64,000 bases of DNA from Streptomyces sp. NBC_01335 (GCF_035953295.1 NZ_CP108370.1:7611001-7675000), one strand, 5' to 3'; counted from the first letter of the stretch, positions 42,601 to 51,440 are shown. A program made the numbers and translations. Notes: generated by a model not told the origin, from the letters alone.

Positions 42601-44546
42601 GCCGCCTCCGAGGCGGCCTTGGCCTGCAGTTCGGCCCGGTAGGCCGCCTGGCTGCGGAACTCCGTCTTGGACTGCGCGGCCTGCGCCAGCGCGCGCTGGG
42701 CGATCGTGTCACTGTCCGCGGCAGCCGCCCGGGTGGCCGCCTCGGCCGTCTCGCCGGCCTTCACCAGAGCAGTCACCGCCGCCGCCGCGCCCTGCGTGAC
42801 CTGCGCCTTCTGTTGTCCCACCAGCAGACCGCGACCCCGCGGCGCCCCATTGGCGTCCGCGATGGCGTACGCCGCCTGCTCGGCGGTGACGCTGGCGCTC
42901 TGGGCGGTCGTCGCGGCCGTCGCCTGACGCTTCAGTTCCGCCAGTTCCGCCTGCGCTCCCGTGCGTGCGGAACTCAGCCTCGCCGAGGCCTTGGTGAACT
43001 CCGCCGCGGGAGGCACGGTGCCGTTGTGCGCGGAGACCTTGAACAGCACCTTCTGCGTGGCGGCGGTGCTGCAGGCCGCCGCGAGCGCGTCCTGTCCCGC
43101 GGTGTACGCCGGGAAGTTGAGGCATTTGCTCGCCCCCACGTTCTGCAGGGTGGCGCTCGCCCGGACGCTGAACTTCCACACCTGCGTGGGCGTGCCGTTG
43201 CAGGTGTAGATCTGGATCTTCGTCTGGTTGGTGGCGAGGTCGAGGCACTTCTGCGCGTTCACGTTCTGAAGGCTGTAGCCCTGGCCGTAGCCGCCGTTGA
43301 TCCGCCACTGCTGGGCGGCCGCCGTGGAGCAGGTGACGACCTCGACGGCCGTGGCGTTCGCGGTTCCCGAGCCTTGGACGCCCAGGCACTTGCCTGTCGC
43401 GCCCGGGATCTGCACGGCCATCGGTGAGTCGCCGATCCAGCCGATGCCGCCCGAGGACCAGTAGTCCTGCCAGCGGGTGATGTGGTCGGCGACCCACGAG
43501 TGGCCGAGCATCTTGCCCATCGACTCGGAGGCCACGGTCAGCGCCTGGACGGCGTTCTTGTTCGCGGTCAGGATGTCGTTGCGCTTGGCCGCCTGCGAGC
43601 CGATCTCCTGCTGCCACTCCGCCGCGGCGGTCGTGGAGACCTCGCCGAGGGCCTTCTCCGGGTCCATCGGATCACGCCACGCGCACGCGGCGAAGCGGGA
43701 CTTGAGGTCCTCGACCGCGATCCGGTGTTCGGCGGTGCCCGGCACCGGCGCCTTGTCCGGGAAGCCACCCGAACTCAGGAAGAGGCGGGCGTTGTCGGCG
43801 CCGGTCGGCTCCAGGCTCCAGTCCGTCAGGTGCTCGTAGGCGGCCCGCAGAGCGAGCTGCCGGTCCCAGTCCGGCAGGGACGGGTCGGGGTCGCTCCCGT
43901 ACAGCGGCTGCCCCAGGGCCTTGACCGCGGCGACGGTCTGCGCGTCGGCGGCCGGGGTGGCGTCCTCGTAGAAGTCGCTCTCGTCCTTCCAGAACCGGTC
44001 GGCGATCCACTCGGTGAGGCCGGTCTGGGAGTGGAAGTCCTCGCCGTCGTCGCCGCTCGTCCCCGGTGGCCACTCGAAGTCGACCACGGATTTGAAGCCG
44101 CCCGGCGTCTCCAGCCCGGTGATCTTCCAGGTGTTGTGAAGCGCGTCGAGGCGGTCCAGTTCGGCCAGTGCGGCGGTCCGGTCCGATTCGTACGCGGTGG
44201 CGAGCGGCGTGTCCTCCCAGTAGTCCCGGTCCGCCAGTTCCCGCAACCGCTCCGGGCTCTGGTTCAGGGCGTCCTTGGCGCTGGTGGCCATGGCCGGCCC
44301 GCCGAGCCGCAGGACGTCGCTCATCAGACACTGGTCCTGCCGCAACAGCTCGGCGGGCGTGTCCTCGTACCAGTCGTAGTCGCTGGAGGCCGCCTCGGTG
44401 TTCGGGGCGGTGGGCCGGGCCAGGAGTTCGGGGGTGACGGCCACGCCCACCAGCAGTGCGGCGGCCAGCAGGGGCGGTACGAGCCGGGCGGAGAGCCCGG
44501 CTCGCCGGAGAGCAGGTCTGCGCGACCCGGATGATCGTGAACGCAC
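39612..44546 (-). CDS. Giant secreted polymorphic toxin: ricin-B lectin, Ala-rich coiled coil, Hint, RNase A-like C-terminus
   Basis: 1644 residues from GTG 44546 (GAGGAT upstream). An N-terminal signal/anchor (ARLVPPLLAAALLVGVAVT) is followed by a helical domain. A ricin-type beta-trefoil at about 375-510 has repeated QxW blocks, such as CSTAAAQQWRINGG. A roughly 600-residue Ala/Glu/Lys coiled coil follows. A Hint autoprocessing domain at about 1352-1496 starts NSFPGDTRVLMADGS and ends VLVHNC. The tip (1499-1644) has AHTLGDHVNKSDTEM, TRWTDEATATEAV and YVVYTSYL, matching the bacterial RNase A-like toxin fold. It would bind glycans, cleave off its tip and attack RNA of competing cells. The putative immunity gene follows directly. 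Confidence 0.88.
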   Translation of the reverse strand: MRSRSSGSRRPALRRAGLSARLVPPLLAAALLVGVAVTPELLARPTAPNTEAASSDYDWYEDTPAELLRQDQCLMSDVLRLGGPAMATSAKDALNQSPERLRELADRDYWEDTPLATAYESDRTAALAELDRLDALHNTWKITGLETPGGFKSVVDFEWPPGTSGDDGEDFHSQTGLTEWIADRFWKDESDFYEDATPAADAQTVAAVKALGQPLYGSDPDPSLPDWDRQLALRAAYEHLTDWSLEPTGADNARLFLSSGGFPDKAPVPGTAEHRIAVEDLKSRFAACAWRDPMDPEKALGEVSTTAAAEWQQEIGSQAAKRNDILTANKNAVQALTVASESMGKMLGHSWVADHITRWQDYWSSGGIGWIGDSPMAVQIPGATGKCLGVQGSGTANATAVEVVTCSTAAAQQWRINGGYGQGYSLQNVNAQKCLDLATNQTKIQIYTCNGTPTQVWKFSVRASATLQNVGASKCLNFPAYTAGQDALAAACSTAATQKVLFKVSAHNGTVPPAAEFTKASARLSSARTGAQAELAELKRQATAATTAQSASVTAEQAAYAIADANGAPRGRGLLVGQQKAQVTQGAAAAVTALVKAGETAEAATRAAAADSDTIAQRALAQAAQSKTEFRSQAAYRAELQAKAASEAAKTHRDNAKKDKETAEAKLAETLAAESDAKVAAADAHAERLAAEAEEATAKKEKETAEAKQAEAAQHRQNAEAEAVNANEAKDRAEASESTAVARRNDAEAARDRARDLRDDAWDAEQKADAARAKADAKEAFAEAHEADDQATASRAAADAAAGHADDAEAAAGRARTEADAASQAAADADAAATRAEAAAKRSRAAADGAQAAKLKADAAVRTATSAAAEAIVASEHAAAEANLAVEMADEAELRAKEAKSHADVARVEADKATVASAKAAGFAHVTAQAAVDAGNAAAQVAAPANDAIQLGSPYVTKDSAAGLVVLSGQASKTIAEQQKAVADAHAQNAAEEAAAAKVIADQAQGDAKAAYQHAANAANYAAVARGYAKEALGYAADAATAAAKAQASLARTIEWDRQATVDAEAADKAAGRAEGYATQARDSADQAALDASAARAAAAEATEAAEAARAAASRADEAATAAEEAAKDAQLYAESAQEAAEAAERKEANQQVSTGAGTGIGGTFFVVDEDSVKVTDTKQDKPCEIPPGFGTSCTVTFTYTFDVMVDFYLCVNDAVPATASGCPASDTQHLGTEPFTGLKKDVTKTFTQMDILKGLLQTYLAVGKAILVQDFVDCWHGSVSGCAWAASNFIPGKALGKVVEGIRALDAAMKTGVGVREAFVALKALDDINPATVARLENTVNGYEDVVSLCRRNSFPGDTRVLMADGSLKAIRDVRRGERVLATDPSTGLSTSEPVTDTFRHGTTRLVDITVDGAVLTSTAGHRFHVEGRGWTFVSDLRTGDRLRTPDGALHRVSRLRDRDGLTPTEVYDLTVDEVHTFYVGTRGTRPQNVLVHNCTDIVSDEGYEGAHTLGDHVNKSDTEMAAKADAAKGGVATRWTDEATATEAVDKAMREWMQQPGKAAELEAWKTKQAQRIGKKLPFVSTRDLKTIQWDIRGMGSSLGKKWVRNGVQGGPAGTTVVIQLKYVGKAHKPSKYVVYTSYLKD

Positions 44547-45149
44547 GTGTGCATCCTCATTACGTGGAGGGTGGACCGACCGGTCGGTGACCGGTGCCGC
44601 GACGCCGTGACGGCGCGCGATCCGACGCGGGGGCAGGGGCGTCGGGGCACGGCGGACGGCATGGGACGCACGGAGTGCGGGCATGGCGGTACGACGATGG
44701 ATCCCCCGGCGACGTGGTTCCCCCGGTCGCTCGAATGACGTGCGCGGTCCCGGTCTGGTCTGGACCGGGCCCAGCGCGGCGTCACTTTAGGCAGAAGTCG
44801 ACACTTTCCGGAAGGGGTTGACGGTGGCAGGAAGGAGATTGGCGTGATGCGGAATGCGGGCTGCCGCGGCTCCGTCCGACCGACTGAAGTGTTGGCACCC
44901 GTGGTTACCTGTGCGTTGCCTGTGCATTCAAGTTGCGCGTGGGGTGGACGGTTCGGCAGAAGCTGGCCGGATTTCGCCCGTCGGTAGACGGCTCCTCCGA
45001 CGCTTGTGACCGCCGCCGTCGTCGTCGGTGTGGTGATCTCACTCATCACACCGGCGATCCGAGGGGCCCCGTTGGTTCGTATCGAGCCATGCTCGATGCC
45101 CCGCACGAGCTCGTCGAGCACGTCCCCTGGCTGTCGTACGACGAGATCG

Positions 45150-45375
45150 TCGACAGCCGCGTTCAGCTCGGCGAGCGGGACCCGATGCGACTGGTCGAAG
45201 AATTCCGCCTCCTGCCACCGGTCCAGCGGCGCCAGCAGGGTTGTCCCGAGCCGAACACGAGCTCCAGGCACAGGAGTTGCCAGGCCATGTCGTTGTGGAG
45301 AACGAACAGGATGCTCTGGAGGCAGAGCCGATCCGCGATGGGCAGGTACCGCCCCTGGGCCGTGTCTGACCATTC
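45150..45375 (-). pseudogene. IS5-family transposase fragment
   Basis: Minus-strand reading from 45372 gives WSDTAQGRYLPIADRLCLQ and ILFVLHNDMAWQLLCLELVF, the typical N-terminal region of IS5-type transposases. Near 45225 the frame shifts and continues as DRWQEAEFFDQSHRVPLAEL. The DDE catalytic part and clear terminal repeats are missing. The rest of the 1083-nt gap 44547-45629 holds no supported gene. Confidence 0.75.
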
Positions 45376-45629
45376 CCGCCGGGCGGTCAGCGCCCGGCAC
45401 GGCGCCTCGCGGCGTTGTCGGACCGCCTGGGTACATCCCGTACTCGGGTGATCCTCCGCCTTGCGACGCACCGCACCGGACACCGCCCGCTGATCCGGCG
45501 CACATGGTCAGACACGGCCCAGCACGCTCCGGCCCGGGGGTTCCGCGCGGCGGCCGAGCCGGTCAACCGCAAGCGGCGGCGACGGGCCCGGTGGGCCGGA
45601 GGCCGCCGCCGCGCCGGCTTCCGGTGTGC

Positions 45630-46172
45630 TCAGCCGGTGATGACGATGCTGATCGGTCCGGAGATGCTGGTGACGCCTTGGGGGGTGGCGCACTGGAGGA
45701 GGTTGGGCGCGAGGTAGGTCACGATCTCCTGGAGGGCCTTGCCCGCGAAGCGGCCCGAGGTGATGGTGCCTGTGCTGGTGACGATGAGCTGGCCGCCGGT
45801 GACGACCACCACGTAGGTGCCCTCGTAGTGGCTGGTGGTGTTGTCGTTCCAGGTGAGGTCGAACGCGTCGTCGCCGATGGGCGGGGTGTAGAGGCAACTG
45901 GCTGTGGTGTCGAACGGTCCGAAGCTGTGCCGGCCGGAAGACACGGGGCCACCGAGGCAGGTGGTGAGGTCGGAGCTGTTGGTGACCTCCGTCTGCTGGG
46001 TGCTGAGGGTGATGCCGGGGGAGTACGTCTGAAGTCCGGTACCGGTGCAGACCATGACCACGGGGTCGGCGTGGGCGGTGGGTGCCGCCAGTAGGGCGGA
46101 GGTGAATGCGAGCAGGAGCGCGGCCAGGGTGCTCACGGCCGTGCGGAGTGGTTGGCGGGGCCGATCGTTCAT
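45630..46172 (-). CDS. Secreted hypothetical protein
   Basis: A 180-residue protein with a clear signal peptide (positively charged start, ALLLAFTSALLAAPTAHA, cleavage before DPV) and three Cys in the mature part (MVCTGTGL, TTCLGGP, SCLYTPP) plus one near the end (LLQCATPQG), so two disulfides are possible. The mature part is beta-rich with no charged catalytic motif. ATG 46172 has AAAGGG 6 nt upstream. Family not recognised; a common Streptomyces exported small protein type. Confidence 0.8.
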   Translation of the reverse strand: MNDRPRQPLRTAVSTLAALLLAFTSALLAAPTAHADPVVMVCTGTGLQTYSPGITLSTQQTEVTNSSDLTTCLGGPVSSGRHSFGPFDTTASCLYTPPIGDDAFDLTWNDNTTSHYEGTYVVVVTGGQLIVTSTGTITSGRFAGKALQEIVTYLAPNLLQCATPQGVTSISGPISIVITG

Positions 46173-46418
46173 GGGAGCCCTTTCGCGACGCGGACTCGAG
46201 CGGGGGCCCTGCATCGCGAACATCTCGTACGGATGCCAGGGATCCACACTTCGAGAACTACGGTCACTTTTGGTGACCTCGTGACAGCATTGCGTGAACT
46301 TCCGGGTCTGACAACCCTCTTCGTGGGATTCGCCTTGAGCTCGTCCGCGCCGCCGGAGCACCGCGTGGAGTGCGTCGGCGCCAGGGCGCGGCATCGGCAT
46401 CGCCGGGCCGTAGGCCCT

Positions 46419-47243
46419 TCACGGCCCGTCCTCTTCGAGTCGGCGGGAGATCGCGCGGGCGGTTGCCCGTACGGCCGGGCCGTAGCCGGCTTCCGTGAAG
46501 CCGGTGCTGGGTGCGACGACCGACAGCGCCGCGACCACCTCGCCGCCGTTTCGCACCGGTGCGGCCATGGTGTCCACCGGCCAGGGGTGGCTCTGCCGGC
46601 CGTACGCGTGGTCTCCGCGCCGTACTTCGGCGAGCGCGCGGCGCAGGTCGGCCGGGGTACGGATGTCGTCGTGACCCTGTCGGAGACGGCCCTTCGCGGG
46701 TTCGTAGGTGGTGAGGGCGCGGTCCTGGACGTCCTTCGGCGCGAAGGCGAGGAGCACCAGTCCGACTCCGGTGGTGGTGAGCGGAAGGCGTCCTCCCACG
46801 CGGTAGCGCACGGGGCCGGCGTCCAGCGCGGAGAGCCGTTCGACGAGTACCGCCTCGTCCTGTTCGCGGACGGCGAGCAGGACGTGCTGCCGGGTGACGT
46901 GGAAGAGGTCTTCCATGAACGGCATGGCCACGGATCGCAGGCCGTGGCCGCGCGGCGCCAGGGACGCGGTCTCCAGAAGGCGAAGGCCGACGACGTAGCG
47001 GCCGTCGTCGAGACGCTCCAGCGCACCCGCGTGGACCAGCGACCGGGCGAGCCGCAGGGCGCTGCTGCGGGGAGTACCGCTCCGCCGCGCGAGTTCGGCG
47101 AGCGTCTGCGCGCGGTGGTCGGTGTCGAACGTGCTGAGCAGGGCGAATGCCCGGTCGATGACAGGCTGCCCCTCGGCGGGCTTCCCGCCGCGTCGCCCGC
47201 TCGGGTTGCCGTTGTCCGAACCCGGTGTTTCATTCATCGGCAT
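46419..47243 (-). CDS. IclR-family transcriptional regulator
   Basis: A 274-residue regulator. Residues 25-85 form a winged helix (QTLAELARRSGTPRSSALRLA), followed by the IclR effector domain (YRVGGRLPLTTTGVGLVLLA, and GGEVVAALSVVAPSTGF). Several starts are possible: GTG 47255, ATG 47243, ATG 47237. It is divergent from the amidohydrolase genes at 47314 and 48321 and so probably controls them; IclR proteins usually regulate aromatic or carboxylic acid breakdown. Confidence 0.92.
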   Translation of the reverse strand: MPMNETPGSDNGNPSGRRGGKPAEGQPVIDRAFALLSTFDTDHRAQTLAELARRSGTPRSSALRLARSLVHAGALERLDDGRYVVGLRLLETASLAPRGHGLRSVAMPFMEDLFHVTRQHVLLAVREQDEAVLVERLSALDAGPVRYRVGGRLPLTTTGVGLVLLAFAPKDVQDRALTTYEPAKGRLRQGHDDIRTPADLRRALAEVRRGDHAYGRQSHPWPVDTMAAPVRNGGEVVAALSVVAPSTGFTEAGYGPAVRATARAISRRLEEDGP

Positions 47244-47313
47244 CACACGTGCCACCCTACGACGCCGTTCCTACGCTGGCTGAGGCAAGGACCCGCGAGC
47301 GAAGGAGTTCCGC

Positions 47314-48264
47314 ATGGCCCCCACCGGCCTCATCGATGTACATGCCCACTTCGTCACCGACAGCTACGTCGCCGCGGCCCGGTCCGCGGGGATCGAGCAC
47401 CCCGACGGGATGCCCGGCTGGCCTGCGTGGAGCGTCGAACAGCATCTCGACCTGATGGACCGCTCGGGCATCGAGAAGTCCTACCTGTCGATCTCCTCTC
47501 CGGGCGTGCACTTCGGCGACGACGACGCCGCCCGCGCCCTCGCGCGCGAAGTCAACGAGTTCGGCGCCGGCGTCCGCGGCGAGCGCCCGCGGCGGTTCGG
47601 CCACTTCGCCTCCCTGCCGCTGCCCGACGTCGAGGGCGCGCTCGCGGAGGCCGCCCACGCCCTCGACGTACTCGGTGCGGACGGGGTGGCCGTGGAGACC
47701 AACCACCACGGCGTCTACCTCGGCGACCCGCGGTTCGAACCCCTGTGGGAGGACCTCGACCGGCGAGGCGCCCTCGTCTTCGTCCACCCCACGTCCCCGC
47801 CCCACGCCGACGACGTCTCGCTGGGCCGGCCGCGGCCGATGCTGGAATTTCTCTTCGACACCGCCCGCACGGCGAGCGACCTGCTCCTGCGCGGCGTGTT
47901 CACCCGCCACCCGCGGATCCGGTGGGTGCTGACCCACGGCGGGGGAGCGCTGCCTCTGCTCGCCGACCGCATCGACCTGTTCGGCTCCGTGTTCGGTGAC
48001 GGCTCCGAGGACGTGCCCAGCGCGGTGGAGCAGCTCGGCCGCCTCTGGTACGACATGGCCGGGACGCCCTTCCCGCGCCAGATCCCGGCCCTCGACGCCG
48101 CGTTCGGCACCGAGCGCCTGCTGTACGGCAGCGACTACTGCTGGACACCCGCGGCGGGGGCGCTCGCCCAGGTCGCCTCCGTCGACTCCGCGGCGCAACC
48201 GTCGACCGCCGACACCTGGCGCGACCTCACCACGCGCAACGCGCGGCGCCTGTTCGACGCGTGA
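47314..48264 (+). CDS. Amidohydrolase_2 family decarboxylase/hydrolase (ACMSD-like)
   Basis: A 316-residue TIM-barrel metal-dependent enzyme. The metal motif VHAHF (HxH) is near residue 10, another His occurs in VLTHGGGALPLLADR, and the final Asp in LLYGSDYCW. Members decarboxylate or hydrolyse aromatic and lactone acids (ACMSD, LigW-type). The gene lies 57 nt from a second amidohydrolase and divergent from an IclR gene: a small catabolic module. Confidence 0.9.
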   Translation: MAPTGLIDVHAHFVTDSYVAAARSAGIEHPDGMPGWPAWSVEQHLDLMDRSGIEKSYLSISSPGVHFGDDDAARALAREVNEFGAGVRGERPRRFGHFASLPLPDVEGALAEAAHALDVLGADGVAVETNHHGVYLGDPRFEPLWEDLDRRGALVFVHPTSPPHADDVSLGRPRPMLEFLFDTARTASDLLLRGVFTRHPRIRWVLTHGGGALPLLADRIDLFGSVFGDGSEDVPSAVEQLGRLWYDMAGTPFPRQIPALDAAFGTERLLYGSDYCWTPAAGALAQVASVDSAAQPSTADTWRDLTTRNARRLFDA

Positions 48265-48320
48265 CGGCAGCCGAAACCCGTAACTCGAAGCGATCAGTCG
48301 TGATGACACGAAGGAGAGAC

Positions 48321-49766
48321 ATGAGCAGGTACGTCGAGCCGTCCGGGGTTACGGGGCGAGTGGTGATCCGGGACGTCACCGTGGTCGATCCGCTGGACGG
48401 CCGCCGCACCCCCGGTCAGGACGTGGTGGTCGACGGAGGCCGGATCACGTCGGTGACGGCCACCGGTGGCCCCGTCGCGGAGCCGCACGTGGTGGAGGGG
48501 CGGGGCCGGTTCGTCGTCCCCGGGTTCATGGACATGCACATGCACGCGTTGAACACCCCGAAGGACGTCGACGGCACGTATGCGCTCATGCTCGCCAACG
48601 GTGTGGTCGGTTTCCGTCAGATGTCGGGCAACAAAGCACTCCTGAAGTCCCGGAGACAGGGCACGCTGCCCCAGCCCACCGGCTCCCCGGTGCTCAAAGC
48701 GACCGCGGGCGACCTGCTGACCCCGCTGAACGCGAGCACCGCCGACGGTGCGGTGCGGGCCGTCCGCGAACAGCACCGGGACGGAGCCGACTTCGTCAAG
48801 GCCGGTATGACGACCCGGGTCACCTTTCTGGCGGCCCTCCAGGAGGCGAACCGTCTCGGTATCCGGCTCGGCGGTCACCTGCCGGCCGACCTCGACCCCC
48901 GGGAGGCCGCGCGCGGCGGCGTGTGGTCGATCGAGCACCTCGGTCCCGGCGTCACCGTGTTCGCCGCAGTCTCCTCCAAGGAAGACGAGGTCCGCGCGAG
49001 CAACGCCACCCGCAAGCTCCCGCCCATTCCCAGGATCAAGATCCCGGGCGCCGACAGACTGGCGACGAGGCTGATCAAGGGCATGGTCACCAACCCCGCG
49101 ACCGCCACGTCCGAACTGGAAGCGCACGCCTACAACCTGGCCGACGGATCCTACGACCAGCGGAAGGCGGAGGAGCTGGCGGCCGTGTTCGTCGCACACG
49201 GCACCTGGCAGTGCCCCACTCTGATCCGGGTCCACACCCAGCAGTTCGGCGACTCGCCCGAACACACCCAGGATCCGCGGCGCCGCTACATGGCACCCGA
49301 TGAACTGCGCACCTGGGACAAGTCGTCGAGGAAGTTCTCCAGGCTTCCCGAGGGCACCCGTGAGGCCCTGCACGACCACTGGGCGGCTCAGCTCAGAATG
49401 ACCAGGACGTTCGCCGACGCCGGAGTTCCGATGGTCGCGGGAACCGACGCGTGCGGAGCCGCGGGAATCATCCCGGGCTTCGCACTCCACGACGAGTTCG
49501 ACCACCTGGCCGAGGCTGGACTCGACCCGCTGGCCATTCTGCGGATGACGACCACCGAGCCGGCGCGATTCCTGGGCGAGGAGGGGGAGTTCGGCCGGGT
49601 CGCGGCCGGCATGCCCGCCGACCTGGTGCTGCTGGACGAGGACCCGCTGGACGACCACACCGCCCTCCGCAAGATCGCGGGAGTGATGCGCGACGGCTCT
49701 TGGTGGACCCGCTCGGACCTCGACGCCATCCTCGCGCGGGTCGCCGCCCATCCCGGCGCCCACTGA
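48321..49766 (+). CDS. Amidohydrolase_1 family protein (imidazolonepropionase/prolidase-like)
   Basis: A 481-residue metal-dependent hydrolase. It has the N-terminal beta-domain start VVIRDVTVVDPLDGRRT, the metal motif MDMHMHAL (HxH), Lys region FVKAGMTTRV, His IEHLGPG, and Asp in VAGTDACGAAG with a typical end GRVAAGMPADLVLLDEDPL. ATG 48321 has AAGGAGAG upstream. Paired with the preceding enzyme; substrate unknown. Confidence 0.9.
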   Translation: MSRYVEPSGVTGRVVIRDVTVVDPLDGRRTPGQDVVVDGGRITSVTATGGPVAEPHVVEGRGRFVVPGFMDMHMHALNTPKDVDGTYALMLANGVVGFRQMSGNKALLKSRRQGTLPQPTGSPVLKATAGDLLTPLNASTADGAVRAVREQHRDGADFVKAGMTTRVTFLAALQEANRLGIRLGGHLPADLDPREAARGGVWSIEHLGPGVTVFAAVSSKEDEVRASNATRKLPPIPRIKIPGADRLATRLIKGMVTNPATATSELEAHAYNLADGSYDQRKAEELAAVFVAHGTWQCPTLIRVHTQQFGDSPEHTQDPRRRYMAPDELRTWDKSSRKFSRLPEGTREALHDHWAAQLRMTRTFADAGVPMVAGTDACGAAGIIPGFALHDEFDHLAEAGLDPLAILRMTTTEPARFLGEEGEFGRVAAGMPADLVLLDEDPLDDHTALRKIAGVMRDGSWWTRSDLDAILARVAAHPGAH

Positions 49767-49799
49767 GACCGACTGCAGCGGGTCTCGCCGTGTGCGAGG

Positions 49800-50011
49800 C
49801 GGCAGGAGACCAGCCGGGCATCCGCGCTGCGGAACAGGGCGAGCTCGCCCGGGTAGGTGGGGGAGTCCAGGACGCCCCTGCTGTTCGGTCGCAGGTACGC
49901 CGGGTTGAGCAGGCTCAATGCGGCATCGGCACCGCTGCTCAGCAGAAGGTGCTTACGGTCGGTCGGTGCGCGTCCCCGTGCCCGTCGCGACTCGGCGACT
50001 CGCGCGGGCAT
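49800..50011 (-). pseudogene. MocR/aminotransferase-like fragment
   Basis: Minus-strand reading RAPTDRKHLLLSSGADAALS, then LNPAYLRP, then LDSPTYPGELALFRSADARL, matches the cofactor-binding start of the aminotransferase domain in MocR-type GntR regulators. There is no N-terminal HTH nor the C-terminal half with the PLP Lys. A remnant only. The rest of 49767-50351 shows no supportable gene. Confidence 0.55.
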
Positions 50012-50351
50012 CGACGCCGTCGTGCCCACACCGACCACTGCCTTCGTCCACGGCCCACTGTGGGGGCCGGCCTTCCAGGCCGGGGACGCCTGTGAGGACG
50101 CGGTGGCCGACGGCGCCGCAACGGTGGGCACGGGAGGCGCACGCCACCGACCGCATCAGGACCGCTGTGCTGCTCTCGACGGTCCCGCCGATGTTGCGGA
50201 CCTTGCCGCATCGGCGTCCGTCGTCTTTTCCAGATGTCGGATTGGAGGTTCACCGCCTTGCCACTGATATCCCGCAGGACGACGTCCGCCGATCGCAGGG
50301 CTCTTGCCGGTGCACGTACCGCTGCACTTGGCGGAACACTCAAGGGAGTAC

Positions 50352-50442
50352 GCCGGTAACTCCGTTCTCGCGGAGAGGACGTCGTACCAGCGGTTCGGCC
50401 CGAGGATGCCGACCGGCTCACCTCCGCTCGCGCGGAGAGGAC
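50352..50442 (-). CRISPR. Degenerate two-repeat CRISPR unit in inverted orientation
   Basis: On the minus strand two repeat-like 29-mers (50414-50442, two mismatches to the main repeat; 50352-50380, decayed, with 19 of 23 matching positions at its conserved end) flank one 33-nt spacer (50381-50413). The spacing is that of type I-E units. It is about 365 nt from the main array and faces the other way, so it is probably the stub of a second, divergent array. Confidence 0.65.
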
Positions 50443-50699
50443 AGGCCGAGCGCAGCCGAGATGGCACCATTGGTCCCCTCACCCAGAACGACGTCCCACA
50501 ACTCCTGGAACACTGCGGCGGTGTCGTCGAGATGGCACATCAACGGGGTCGGGCGGGGCAGTCCATGCTCCTTCCCTCGCAGACGTACATCCAGAACACG
50601 GTCCCCCGGGGCCCCACGTCGTCGTGCTTCAGCGTGAACACAGAGATAGCACTGCCCACCGACAACCACCCCATATGGCCCAACTGGCTACCGATGTGA

Positions 50700-50806
50700 G
50701 GGGTGGGCTTTACACTGCCGCGTGACGGCAGGAGGGATGAAAAGCGTGTGCGGCGAAGGTCAGCAAAGGAATTGCAAAGCCGTCGAATAAGGGCAGGTCG
50801 CGAAGG
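50700..50806 (+). promoter_or_regulatory. Putative CRISPR leader
   Basis: About 100 nt upstream of the first perfect repeat, relatively A-rich for this genome (GATGAAAAGCG, AGGAATTGCAAAG, GAATAAGGG). The degenerate repeat is at the other end of the array, so the leader and newest spacers should be on this side. Transcription would be rightward. Confidence 0.5.
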
Positions 50807-51318
50807 GTGCTCTCCGCGCGAGCGGAGGTGAACCGCGGACCAAGTCGGTCGAGTTCGAGTGGCAGACGTGCTCTCCGCGCGAGCGGAGGTGAACCGGCCT
50901 CGTGCTCCATGAGTTCGGCGCCCACTTCGTGCTCTCCGCGCGAGCGGAGGTGAACCGGTCTCGATCTCGATCACGCGGCCGGTCTCGGGGTGCTCTCCGC
51001 GCGAGCGGAGGTGAACCGACCTTCGTCATGAGCCACGGCCTCTTCACCCCGTGCTCTCCGCGCGAGCGGAGGTGAACCGTCGCACCCTGCCGGGGTTGCG
51101 CATTGCGCACAGTGCTCTCCGCGCGAGCGGAGGTGAACCGCCATCGAGCTGGCCGGCCTGGTCCGCGGCTGGGTGCTCTCCGCGCGAGCGGAGGTGAACC
51201 GGTCTTCAAGTACGCGAAGACCGAACCCGCCTCGTGCTCTCCGCGCGAGCGGAGGTGAACCGGGGATCCCCGTCGAAAAGGAGGGCACCACCTCGTGCGC
51301 GCGAGCGGAGGTGAACCG
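50807..51318 (+). CRISPR. Type I-E-like CRISPR array, 9 repeats and 8 spacers
   Basis: Eight 29-nt repeats (begin GTGCTCTCCG, end GGAGGTGAACCG, with palindromic CTCCGCGCGAGCGGAG) start at 50807, 50868, 50929, 50990, 51051, 51112, 51173 and 51234. All eight spacers are exactly 32 nt. The ninth repeat (51295-51318) has lost five bases (TCTCC) and marks the trailer end. The repeat is of the Streptomyces I-E kind. No cas gene is present in this window, so the array depends on distant genes or is orphan. Confidence 0.97.
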
Positions 51319-51364
51319 AACATCCCCAGACGGCTGAACAGTCGGATTCTGCCTCGCAGGGTTC

Positions 51365-51387
51365 AGCTTTGACGGCGGCTGCTGGAA
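51365..51387. repeat. Half copy (3) of the dispersed inverted-repeat element
   Basis: AGCTTTGACGGCGGCTGCTG plus GAA matches the left arm of the elements at 32046 and 38663. The right arm is not recognisable, although GTGGCCGC follows at 51400. It lies 46 nt past the last CRISPR repeat and before the convergent membrane-protein gene. Confidence 0.6.
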
Positions 51388-51440
51388 GCATTCATCTGCG
51401 TGGCCGCATGCTGATCCAGACCCTGTTCGCCCGCGTGTTG

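Noticed and set aside
39657..43427. 1256-codon open frame on the plus strand
   Set aside because: It is antisense to the toxin gene; its Arg/Gly/Leu-rich translation has no domain and arises from the GC-rich Ala repeats on the other strand.
50760..51323. Minus-strand frame giving repeated SPPLARR/HLRSRGEH peptides
   Set aside because: A translation of the CRISPR repeats, not a repeat protein.
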